DNA of 64,000 nucleotides from Virgisporangium ochraceum (GTDB lineage Bacteria > Actinomycetota > Actinomycetes > Mycobacteriales > Micromonosporaceae). A model generated the notes under the pieces. It searched no databases. It saw nothing but the letters and a program-made list of their open reading frames with translations, and was not told the origin of the DNA. A program made the translations under genes and the position numbers. Below, in pieces: positions 55,360 through 63,001 of the stretch (positions are counted from its first letter, which is position 1; every line of letters begins with the position of its first letter). Location of the stretch: contig NZ_BOPH01000022.1 of the NCBI RefSeq assembly GCF_016863655.1, positions 186,001 to 250,000 of the forward strand, written 5' to 3'.

Positions 55360-55621
55360 CCGACCACAGCCTCATCACCGTGCGCAACCTCGACCCGGGT
55401 CGGCGCCGCTCCACCTCCCGGGGCGGTTCCCGATATGTCCCTTTCACGGCCCGCCGCCCCGACAATGATCGACTTTTCTGGAAGAAAAGTGCAGTGGGAC
55501 TTCACGATTCCGCCGGAAAAGTTGATCTTCGAGGTCTGCGGAACCCGGTACAGCACCATGGATGGTCACCCTCCGTGATGTGGAGGATCGCGACCGGCTC
55601 GGGCGGGAATCGGAGCATCGA
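55360..55621 (+). other. 262-bp gap inside the catabolic operon
   Basis: This is the only sizeable gap in the rightward arm. It holds a perfect 19-bp palindrome at 55472-55490. An 89-residue frame (55356-55625) has ATGA overlaps at both ends, but its middle loses third-position GC and it covers the palindrome, so I do not call it. A second promoter for the amidase and transporter genes is likely here. Confidence 0.5.
55472..55490. promoter_or_regulatory. perfect palindrome upstream of the amidase/ABC part
   Basis: ACTTTTCT-GGA-AGAAAAGT has 8-bp perfect arms and is AT-rich for this genome. It lies 132 bases before the amidase start and differs from the GntR boxes, so a second regulator may act here. 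Confidence 0.65.
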
Positions 55622-56248
55622 ATGACCGATCTGTCGGACGACTACGCCGGCGCCGGCTTCGGCCGTCCCCTGGAATGGGGCACGGCGCCGGCGGTGCTCG
55701 TCATCGACATGGTGCGGGCGTACTTCGAGCCGGACGCCGAGCTCTACATGGGCAGCCGCGACTGCCTCGACTCGACGGCGCGGGTCATCGCGGCGGCCCG
55801 CGCGCACGGCGTGCCCGTCATCTACACCCGGGTCGAGTACGGCCCGGGTGGGATCGACGGCGGGCTGTTCTTCAGGAAGGTGGGCGCGCTGAAGCACTTC
55901 GTGCGCGGGTCCGGGAGTCCGTTGGGCGACATCATGCCGGAGATCGCGCCGCACGACGACGACCTCGTCATCGTCAAGCAGTACGCGAGCGCGTTCTTCG
56001 GGACGTCGCTGTCGGCGACGCTCGCCTCCGCGCGCATCGACACGCTCGTGCTGTGCGGCGTCAGCACCAGCGGATGCGTGCGGGCCACGGCCGTCGACGC
56101 GATCTCCTACGGCTACCTGCCGGTGGTCGTGCGGGAGGCCGTCGGCGACCGCGACCCGCGCCCGCACGAGGCGAACCTGTTCGACATCGCCGCGAAGTAC
56201 GGCGAGGTGTGGTCGGAGGAGTCGGTGCTGCAAAGGCTCGCGTCGTGA
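55622..56248 (+). CDS. isochorismatase-family amidohydrolase
   Basis: The ATG at 55622 (CGGAGC before it) gives 208 residues with the complete catalytic triad of the family: Asp in VLVIDMVRAYF (D29), Lys in VIVKQYASAFFG (K119) and the nucleophile Cys in GVSTSGCVRATAVDAI (C152). Family amidases include N-carbamoylsarcosine amidase and maleamate amidase, which release ammonia (and CO2) from linear products like those made by hydantoinases. This makes it the natural next step after HyuA/B. It overlaps the permease gene by 4 bp. Confidence 0.92.
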   Translation: MTDLSDDYAGAGFGRPLEWGTAPAVLVIDMVRAYFEPDAELYMGSRDCLDSTARVIAAARAHGVPVIYTRVEYGPGGIDGGLFFRKVGALKHFVRGSGSPLGDIMPEIAPHDDDLVIVKQYASAFFGTSLSATLASARIDTLVLCGVSTSGCVRATAVDAISYGYLPVVVREAVGDRDPRPHEANLFDIAAKYGEVWSEESVLQRLAS

Positions 56249-57189
56249 GGACCGTCGAGCGCTACGCCGTCCTCGTGGTGTGGGCGCTCATCATCCTGTT
56301 CTTCTCGTGGCGGTCCGACTCGTTCGCGTCCACGTCGACGGTCAAGCTGATCCTCAGCACGCAGACCGTCATCCTCATCGCCACGCTGGGAGTGATGATC
56401 TCCCTGGCGGTGCAGGAGTTCGACCTGTCCATCGGGGCCGTCGTCGGGTTCGGCGGCTGTCTCGTGGCCGTGCTCGACGGCGAGCAGGGCCTCCCACCCG
56501 GTCCGGCCATCCTCATCGCGATCGTCGCCTGCGCCCTGTTCGGCGCGGTCAACGCGGCGATCTCGGTGCTGCTCGGCGTCCCCTCGATCATCGTGACCCT
56601 CGGCAGCGGCACCCTGCTGACCGGGATCACGCTCGGCATCACCGACTCCAAGGTGGTCACCGGGATCTCCGCCAAGACGGTGCGGTTCATGACCGACCCG
56701 TTCCTGTTCGGGATCCCGCTTCCGTTCTACGGCGGGCTGCTGCTCTGCCTCGCTCTCTGGTTCGTCCTCCAGCACACCCCGCTGGGCCGGCGCATGATCT
56801 TCATCGCCGAGAACCGGGAAGTGGCCCGCCTGGCCGGCCTCCGGGTGACTCTCATCCGCGCCGGCGCACTCGTCGCCACGTCCACCCTCGGTGGGCTTGC
56901 CGGCATCGTGCTCGCCGGAACCAACAGTGCGGCCAACCCGCAGGCCGGCGCCTCCTACCTGCTGCCCGCGTTCGCCGCGGCCTTCCTCGGCTCGACCACG
57001 ATCGTTCCGGGCCGGTTCAACGCCTGGGGCTCCTTCGTCGCGGTCTACTTCCTCACCACCGGAATCACCGGCCTGCAGTACCTCGGGTACGCGGGCTGGC
57101 CGGAGCAGGTGTTCTACGGCGGTTCCCTCGTGGCCGCCGTGACCCTCAGCCACATCGCCGGCCATCGCAAGCTTCCTTCGTTCGCCTAG
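56245..57189 (+). CDS. ribose-type ABC transporter permease
   Basis: A GTG at 56245 gives 314 residues with eight or nine hydrophobic segments of the BPD_transp_2 (RbsC) type: TLGVMISLAVQEFDLSIGAV, PSIIVTLGSGTLLTGITLG, IFIAENREVARLAGLRVTLI and a C-terminal bundle. The EFDLSIGA motif is the family hallmark. One permease serves as homodimer with the ATPase encoded two genes on. Coupled by a 4-bp overlap to the amidase, it probably imports that pathway's substrate. Confidence 0.92.
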   Translation: MRTVERYAVLVVWALIILFFSWRSDSFASTSTVKLILSTQTVILIATLGVMISLAVQEFDLSIGAVVGFGGCLVAVLDGEQGLPPGPAILIAIVACALFGAVNAAISVLLGVPSIIVTLGSGTLLTGITLGITDSKVVTGISAKTVRFMTDPFLFGIPLPFYGGLLLCLALWFVLQHTPLGRRMIFIAENREVARLAGLRVTLIRAGALVATSTLGGLAGIVLAGTNSAANPQAGASYLLPAFAAAFLGSTTIVPGRFNAWGSFVAVYFLTTGITGLQYLGYAGWPEQVFYGGSLVAAVTLSHIAGHRKLPSFA

Positions 57190-57218
57190 AACCCAGCGCT
57201 TCTCGAGAGGGGACCCCC

Positions 57219-58382
57219 ATGTCCCGTGGTTCACTGCGCCTCAAAACAGGTGTCGTGCTGACGATCGTCGCCATGCTCGCGGCCGGCTGCACCGACGAGG
57301 AGACCCCGTCGGACACGCCGGCGCAGAGCGTCGGTCCCACCGCGACCGACGCGGCCGCCGGCCTCGCCGAGGCCCAGAAGATCATCGACGAGTTCCGGCA
57401 GCCGCCGAAGTGGCAGGGCCCCGACGCGGCGGTGCCGATCGGGTCGGTCGCCGGCAAGAAGGTGACATACATCAGCGTCTCCAACTCGATCCCGGTGCTG
57501 AAGTACTGGAGCGACGCGGTCACCCGGCTGCTGCAGCAGTACGGCAACGTCACCATGAACGTCATCGACGCCAAGGGCTCGGTCGACGAGGCCAACAAGG
57601 GCTTCGAGCAGGCGATCGCGCAGAAGGCCGACGTCATCGTGTTCCAGGCGCTACCGGCGCAGCTGTTCCAGGCCCAGATCACCCGGGCCAAGGCGGCCGG
57701 CATCAAGGTGATCAGCGCCAACACCGGCGTTCCCGGCAAGGTCGACAACGGCCAGTACTCGGAGGTCTCCTTCGACTACGTCAAGGTCGGCCAGCTCATC
57801 GGCGACTGGATGGTGGCCGACTCGCAGGGCAAGGGCAAGGGACTCGTCGTCAGCTCCGACGACGTGCCCGCGTCGCAGCCGCAGGCGCAGGCGACCGCCA
57901 GCGAGGTCAAGCGGCTCTGCCCGGCCTGTGACATCCAGATCAAGGACGTGCAGATCCCGCAGTGGCAGACGTCGGTGCCGACGCTGTTCCAGACCACCAT
58001 CAACAGCGACCCGACGCGCACCTACCTGCTGCCGCTCTACGACGGCCAGGGCCTGCCCGGCCTCGGCGCGATCCGCACCGCGGGCGCCGGCTCGAAGGTG
58101 AAGGTCGGCGCGTTCAACGCCACCCCCGGCATCGTCGAACAGCTCAAGGACCCGGCCAGCGGCCTGAAGCTCGACATCGGCGGCCACAACGAGTGGTGGG
58201 CGTACGCCTGCACCGACGCGATCTTCCGGGCGCTGACCAACACCGCCCCCGTGCAGAACTACAACGTGGGGCTGCGCATCTTCGACACCAGCAACGCGAA
58301 CCTGATCCAGGGCACGGACGAGTTCTCCTGGTACGGCTCGACCGAGTACCGGACGAAGTTCCCGGCGCTGTGGACGAAGTAG
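57219..58382 (+). CDS. ribose-type ABC transporter substrate-binding lipoprotein
   Basis: The 387-residue protein starts at the ATG at 57219 with GAGAGGGG. A lipoprotein signal (LTIVAMLAAGC, Cys ~24) precedes a Thr/Ala linker and a Peripla_BP_4 fold: KVTYISVSNSIPVLKYWSDA, GFEQAIAQKADVIVFQALPAQ, KAAGIKVISANTGVPG, GLKLDIGGHNEWWAY. Ligand specificity is not inferable from the fold, which in other systems binds sugars, autoinducers or opines. Confidence 0.92.
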   Translation: MSRGSLRLKTGVVLTIVAMLAAGCTDEETPSDTPAQSVGPTATDAAAGLAEAQKIIDEFRQPPKWQGPDAAVPIGSVAGKKVTYISVSNSIPVLKYWSDAVTRLLQQYGNVTMNVIDAKGSVDEANKGFEQAIAQKADVIVFQALPAQLFQAQITRAKAAGIKVISANTGVPGKVDNGQYSEVSFDYVKVGQLIGDWMVADSQGKGKGLVVSSDDVPASQPQAQATASEVKRLCPACDIQIKDVQIPQWQTSVPTLFQTTINSDPTRTYLLPLYDGQGLPGLGAIRTAGAGSKVKVGAFNATPGIVEQLKDPASGLKLDIGGHNEWWAYACTDAIFRALTNTAPVQNYNVGLRIFDTSNANLIQGTDEFSWYGSTEYRTKFPALWTK

Positions 58383-59839
58383 AAGCCGTTCTCGAGCTCG
58401 CGGGCGTCTCGAAGACCTTCGACGGCGTCCGCGTGCTCCACGATGTCACGCTCACCGTGCGGGCCGGGGAGATCCTCGGCCTCATCGGTGAGAACGGCAG
58501 CGGCAAGTCGACGCTCATCAAGATCCTGTCGGGCTACCACTCCCCCGATCCGGGTGCGCGGATCGAGCTGGACGCCGCGTCGTTCATCCATCAGGATCTC
58601 GCGCTGGTGCCGTCGATGACGGTGCTGGAGAACCTGCGGATCGCGCGCTTCGACACCGGGTTCGGGTGGCGCATCCGGTGGTCGGCCGAGCGGGCGCGGG
58701 TCGGCCGGTTCCTCAAGCAGGTGGGCCTGGACGTCCATCCGGACACGCGGGTCGGCGACCTGTCGGTCACCGAGCAGGCCCTCGTGGCGATGGCGCGCGG
58801 GCTCGCGGACATCGAGGAGACCGGGTCCTCCCACCCGCTGCTCGTGCTGGACGAGCCGACCGCGTACCTGCCGAACGACGGCGTACGGCGGCTGTTCGGC
58901 GTGCTGCGCGACCTGGCCGCCGACGGCGCGGCGATCGTGTTCGTCTCGCACCGGCTCGACGAGGTGCGTGAGCTGTGCGACCGGGTCGCCGTCCTCCGCG
59001 GCGGCGACCTCGTCGCGGTCGTCTCCGACCAGTCGGAGAAGGAACTGCTGCGGCTGATGCTCGGCCGGCCCGTCGAGGAGCTGTACCCGGACACCCCGTC
59101 GCCGGAGGGCGAGCCGCTGCTGTCCGTCGACGGGCTGAGCGGCGGCACCCTGGCCGACCTGTCGTTCACCGCGCGACCCGGCGAGATCATCGGTTTCGCC
59201 GGGCTGCCCGGTTCGGGCTACGACGAGGTCCCGTACCTGCTCACCGGTGCGCGGCCGGCCGGCGGCGGGCGGGTCCGGTTCGACGGGCAGGAGCTGGCGG
59301 CCGCGACGCTGCGGCCCCGGTCGGCGATCCGGCTCGGGCTGGCGCTGCTGCCCGCCGACCGCGCGCACACCGGCTGCGCGCCCGCGCTGACCGTGCGGGA
59401 GAACATGACGCTGCCGACGCTGCCGGCGTTCACCCGGTTCCGCGCCGTCGTGAACCAGCGCCGGGAGCGCCGGGCCGCGCTGGAGCAGGTGGAGCGCTTC
59501 GCCGTGGTGCCGAGGCGCACGGAGACCGCGCTGCGGTACCTGTCCGGCGGCAACCAGCAGAAGGTGCTGCTGGCGAAGTGGATGCTCGGGCAGCCGAAGG
59601 TGCTCGCGCTGCACGAGCCGACCCAGGGCGTCGACGTCGGCGCCAAGCGCGAGATCTTCGCCCACCTGTCCGACGCGGCCGCCGCCGGCGCCGTCGTGCT
59701 CCTGTCCACAGTGGAGCACGAGGACCTCGCGCACCTGTGCAGCCGCGTGCACGTGTTCCACGGTGGACGGTGCCGCCGCGTCATCGAGCAGGCCGACCTG
59801 ACGCCGGGTCGCCTGGCGGAGGCGGTGTACGCGTCGTGA
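58370..59839 (+). CDS. ribose-type ABC transporter ATPase (two NBDs)
   Basis: A GTG at 58370, overlapping the binding-protein gene by 13 bp, gives 489 residues with two fused ATPase modules (RbsA type). The first has Walker A GENGSGKST (near 40) and Walker B LLVLDEPTAYL; its signature region DLSVTEQALVAMARGL is atypical. The second has the degenerate Walker A (GLPGSGYDE) usual for this family, a normal signature LSGGNQQKVLLAKWM and Walker B VLALHEPTQGVDVG. It powers the single permease. Confidence 0.9.
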   Translation: MDEVEAVLELAGVSKTFDGVRVLHDVTLTVRAGEILGLIGENGSGKSTLIKILSGYHSPDPGARIELDAASFIHQDLALVPSMTVLENLRIARFDTGFGWRIRWSAERARVGRFLKQVGLDVHPDTRVGDLSVTEQALVAMARGLADIEETGSSHPLLVLDEPTAYLPNDGVRRLFGVLRDLAADGAAIVFVSHRLDEVRELCDRVAVLRGGDLVAVVSDQSEKELLRLMLGRPVEELYPDTPSPEGEPLLSVDGLSGGTLADLSFTARPGEIIGFAGLPGSGYDEVPYLLTGARPAGGGRVRFDGQELAAATLRPRSAIRLGLALLPADRAHTGCAPALTVRENMTLPTLPAFTRFRAVVNQRRERRAALEQVERFAVVPRRTETALRYLSGGNQQKVLLAKWMLGQPKVLALHEPTQGVDVGAKREIFAHLSDAAAAGAVVLLSTVEHEDLAHLCSRVHVFHGGRCRRVIEQADLTPGRLAEAVYAS

Positions 59840-59909
59840 GCGAGCCTTGGCGAGCGAACCATCAACTCAGCCGCCGCGCACGCATCGCGGAGCGTAGCGG
59901 AGCGATCGC
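59840..59909. other. short gap with GCGGAGC repeats before leuC
   Basis: Seventy bases with GCGGAGC at 59887-59893 and 59897-59903 directly before the leuC start. The pattern resembles the iterated GAGCG-rich intergenic strings of some actinomycetes. No clear Shine-Dalgarno is seen. Confidence 0.4.
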
Positions 59910-61304
59910 ATGACGCGTCTCATGGTGGAGAAGATCTGGGACGCCCACCGCGTGCGGAGCGCGGAGGGCGAACCGGATCTCCTCTACGTGGACCTGCACC
60001 TGGTGCACGAGGTGTCCTCGCCCCAGGCCTTCGACGGCCTGCGGGCGGCGGGACGGGCCGTGCGGAGACCCGACCTGACGCTGGCGATGGAGGACCACGC
60101 AGTACCCACCACGGGTCTGTCCATCGTGGACCCCATGGCCCGAGCGCAGGTGGAGGCGTTGCGCCGCAACTGTTCCGAGTTCGGCATCACGCTGTACGAG
60201 ATGGGCGCCGCCGAGCAGGGAATCGTGCACGTGGTCGCCCCGCAGCGCGGGCTCACCCAGCCCGGCATGACGATCGTGTGCGGTGACTCGCACACCTCGA
60301 CCCACGGCGCGTTCGGAGCGCTGGCGTTCGGCATCGGCACCAGCGAGGTGGAGCACGTGCTCGCCACCCAGACGCTGCCGCAGCGGATGCCCCGCACGAT
60401 GGCCATCGAGGTCGACGGCGAACTGCCGGTCGGCGTCACCGCGAAGGACCTGATCCTGTCGGTGATCGCGCGGGTGGGCGTCAACGGCGGGGCCGGGCAC
60501 ATCGTCGAGTACGGGGGCGGCGCCGTGCGGGCCCTGTCGATGGAGGCCCGGATGACGCTGTGCAACATGTCCATCGAGTTCGGTGCGCGGGCCGGCATGG
60601 TCGCGCCCGACGACACCACGTACGCCTACCTCGAGGGCCGGCCGCAGGCCCCGCGGGGCGCCGCGTGGGAACGGGCCCTGGAGCACTGGCGCTCCCTCCC
60701 CGGCGACGCGGGCGCCGCCTTCGACCGCGTGGTCGAGGTCGACGGCCGGACCGTCGCACCGTTCGTCACGTGGGGCACCAACCCCGCGCAGGCGGTGCCC
60801 GTCGACGGCGCCGTGCCGGCACCCGACGGGTTCGCCGACCCGCTCGTCCGCGAGGCGGCCGTACAGGCGTTGCGCTACATGGACCTCACGCCCGGCACCG
60901 CGATGCGCGACATCGCCGTCGACACGGTGTTCGTCGGCTCGTGCACCAACGGCCGCATCGAGGACCTGCGCGCGGCCGCGGCCGTGCTCCGCGGACGCCG
61001 GGTCGCCGACGGTGTCACGATGCTCGTCGTGCCCGGCTCGATGCGGGTGCGGGCACAGGCCGAGGAGGAGGGCCTGCACGAGGTCTTCACCCGCGCCGGC
61101 GCGCAGTGGCGGGCCGCCGGATGCTCGATGTGCCTGGGAATGAACCCCGACCGGATGGAACCGGGCGCGCGCAGCGCGTCGACGTCCAACCGGAACTTCG
61201 AGGGACGCCAGGGCCCCGGCGCCCGCACGCACCTGGTCTCCCCGCCGGTCGCCGCCGCGACGGCGGTGACCGGCCGGCTCGCCGCTCCGGGCGACCTCCC
61301 GTAG
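59910..61304 (+). CDS. leuC: LeuC-type hydro-lyase large subunit (isopropylmalate/citraconate-type dehydratase)
   Basis: The 464-residue protein has the LeuC/aconitase pattern: [29 protein letters not shown] and [15 protein letters not shown], with the three [4Fe-4S] ligands at C345 (GSCTNGR), C405 and C408 ([11 protein letters not shown]). It needs a LeuD-type small subunit, but none follows; the next feature is a tRNA-like element and then an unrelated hydrolase. The large-subunit sequence is also that of maleate or citraconate hydratases. Placed at the end of the catabolic operon, it may hydrate an unsaturated diacid there rather than make leucine. The symbol leuC is therefore by homology only. 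Confidence 0.85.
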   Translation: MTRLMVEKIWDAHRVRSAEGEPDLLYVDLHLVHEVSSPQAFDGLRAAGRAVRRPDLTLAMEDHAVPTTGLSIVDPMARAQVEALRRNCSEFGITLYEMGAAEQGIVHVVAPQRGLTQPGMTIVCGDSHTSTHGAFGALAFGIGTSEVEHVLATQTLPQRMPRTMAIEVDGELPVGVTAKDLILSVIARVGVNGGAGHIVEYGGGAVRALSMEARMTLCNMSIEFGARAGMVAPDDTTYAYLEGRPQAPRGAAWERALEHWRSLPGDAGAAFDRVVEVDGRTVAPFVTWGTNPAQAVPVDGAVPAPDGFADPLVREAAVQALRYMDLTPGTAMRDIAVDTVFVGSCTNGRIEDLRAAAAVLRGRRVADGVTMLVVPGSMRVRAQAEEEGLHEVFTRAGAQWRAAGCSMCLGMNPDRMEPGARSASTSNRNFEGRQGPGARTHLVSPPVAAATAVTGRLAAPGDLP

Positions 61305-61332
61305 CGGGCGCCTGGTAGGGTCCCCGGCCGGT

Positions 61333-61404
61333 GGGGTCGTAGCGCAGAGGTCGACGCGCCCGTACCCAAGCTGGAGGACGCCGGTTCGAATCCGGCCGGC
61401 CCCA
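61333..61404 (+). tRNA. tRNA-like gene without recognisable anticodon arm
   Basis: Acceptor GGGGTCG pairs with CGGCCCC (61397-61403), a TA linker follows, the D stem GCGC/GCGC closes a 10-base loop with GG, and the T arm GCCGG-TTCGAAT-CCGGC is perfect. Between D and T arms only 20 bases remain (61360-61379), too few for a 17-base anticodon arm plus a variable loop, and I find no 5-bp stem with a 7-base loop. Pairing of the acceptor continues outwards, giving an 11-bp helix (61329-61339 with 61397-61407). It may be a divergent tRNA (often labelled tRNA-OTHER), a pseudogene or a structured RNA. Confidence 0.55.
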
Positions 61405-61524
61405 CCGCCGCGGTCCCGACGAGGCAGGCGATGACATTTGTCATCGGTGCCCCGTGCGGCCGGCACCGGAACCGTGGTACCGCCGGCACTACGCGGGCTC
61501 CCACCACCCGCCGAGACTGCTGAC

Positions 61525-62700
61525 ATGAAGCGCACACTCGCGGTCGTTCTGGCCGCCGTGACGGGTCTGTCCGGCACCGCGCAGGCGTCCGCCCGGGCGG
61601 CCGAACCGGCACCGGTCCAACTCGTCCTGCCCATGCCGACGGGGCCCCACCGCGTCGGCACCACGTCGCTGCACCTGGTCGACGCGTCCCGGCCCGACCC
61701 GTGGGTACCCGCCACGCGCACCCGCGAGATCATGGCGCAGATCTGGTACCCGGCCTCCAGCGTCCGCGGTCACCCGCCGGCGCGATGGGTCTCGCCCGGC
61801 GTCGAGGCGATCCTCACCCCGCCCGGCTCACCGGCGCGGCTGCCCGTCACGCACGGGCACGTGGGCGCACCGGTGCGGCCCGGTCGGCACCCCGTCGTCC
61901 TGTACTCCGCCGGACTCGGCATCGAGCGAACCGCCAGCACCGCGCTCGTGGAGGACCTCGCCAGCCGGGGGTTCGTCGTGGTCACCATCGACCACACCCA
62001 CGAGGCGCGGGCGGTCGAGTTCCCCGGCGGTCGCGTCGAGACGGCGGCCACGCCGACGCCGACCACCCCCGCCGAGGAGGAACGGATCCTCGCCACGGCG
62101 CTCGCCGCGCGGGTGGCCGACACCCGTTTCACCCTCGACAGCCTCGCGCTGATCACCCGGGGCGGCAACCCCGACGCGTCCCGCCGGCCGCTGCCCCGCG
62201 GCCTCCAGCAGGCGTTCGACCTCGACCGGACCGGCATGTTCGGCCACTCCCTGGGCGGTGCGGCGGCCGCACAGGCGATGTACGAGGACCGCCGTCTGCG
62301 GGCCGGGCTCAACCTCGACGGCAGCGTCTTCGGGCGGGTCGTGACCGCCGGCCTCGACCGGCCGTTCCTGCTCCTCGGGTCGCAGTCACACGGCGACGAG
62401 CCCGACGAGACGTGGGTGGAGCTGTGGTCGCGGCTCCGTGGGCCGCGCCATCAGGTGGAGCTGCTCGGTTCGGGACACCTGTCGTTCGCCGACTTCCAGG
62501 TGCTGCTCCCGCAGTCCGGTGTTCCGCCGGAGGACCTGGAGCCGCTCCTCGGGACGATCGACGGCGAGCGGTCGGTGCACGTGCAGCGCGTCTACGTGGC
62601 CGCCTTCTTCGACCGGTACCTCCGGCACGGCGACGGACGGCTCCTGTCGACGCCGTCGCGCCGCTACCCCGAGATGCGGATCGTCGCGACGACCGGGTGA
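61525..62700 (+). CDS. secreted alpha/beta hydrolase (PAF-acetylhydrolase-like lipase)
   Basis: The ATG at 61525 gives 391 residues with a signal peptide (KRTLAVVLAAVTGLSGTAQ, cleavage near ASA-RAA). The hydrolase core shows HPVVLYSAGLGIERTAST, RGFVVVTIDHTHEARAV, nucleophile GMFGHSLGGAAAAQ, and a His late (GSGHLSFADF). The Trp/Tyr-rich early part REIMAQIWYPA and the overall length resemble the PAF-AH p-II superfamily of esterases. It acts outside the cell on an ester. It is preceded by the tRNA-like element and is not linked to the catabolic operon. Confidence 0.88.
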   Translation: MKRTLAVVLAAVTGLSGTAQASARAAEPAPVQLVLPMPTGPHRVGTTSLHLVDASRPDPWVPATRTREIMAQIWYPASSVRGHPPARWVSPGVEAILTPPGSPARLPVTHGHVGAPVRPGRHPVVLYSAGLGIERTASTALVEDLASRGFVVVTIDHTHEARAVEFPGGRVETAATPTPTTPAEEERILATALAARVADTRFTLDSLALITRGGNPDASRRPLPRGLQQAFDLDRTGMFGHSLGGAAAAQAMYEDRRLRAGLNLDGSVFGRVVTAGLDRPFLLLGSQSHGDEPDETWVELWSRLRGPRHQVELLGSGHLSFADFQVLLPQSGVPPEDLEPLLGTIDGERSVHVQRVYVAAFFDRYLRHGDGRLLSTPSRRYPEMRIVATTG

Positions 62701-63001
62701 CCCGGGCGATACACCTCGGCCGAGTTCGCCGCGTCCTGCTCCCGCTGCCAGGTCTGCACCAGCCTGGCGCCACGCCGGGGTCCGCTGGAACAACGCCGCC
62801 GCCGAAGCGCTCACCGAGTACCAGGAACAGACCAGAGCCCCGATGTTGCGCCCGGCATCGCGACGTCTCGACCCGCGCCCGGAGGTCGTCATCGACCAGC
62901 CACGGCCGCGGGTCGCGCTTCCTCACGAACCGGCCAACGCACCCGCCGCGAACGAGTCACCTGCCTCCACCGATTGAATCGGGAGGTCTCAGGGCCGGCC
63001 G
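62701..63001. other. gap with possible IS5-type transposase remnant
   Basis: On the minus strand, about 62920-62870 reads RPWLVDDDLRARVE, close to the start of IS5-family transposases, and later frames in the same gap give fragments broken by stops and frame changes. Inverted repeats or a full transposase are absent. I treat it as a degraded fragment at most; otherwise the gap is non-coding. Confidence 0.3.

Noticed and set aside
55356..55625. 89-residue frame with ATGA overlaps at both ends between hyuB and the amidase
   Set aside because: Third-position GC collapses after the first ~24 codons and the frame spans a perfect palindrome. The overlaps can arise because ATGA is a common start context; no domain is recognised.
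61333..61404. phage or integrative-element attachment site at the tRNA-like element
   Set aside because: No integrase gene and no second copy of the T-arm sequence was seen in the window.
62386..62892. minus-strand frame over the lipase 3' end as a complete transposase gene
   Set aside because: Only a short stretch resembles a transposase and most of the frame is antisense to the lipase.
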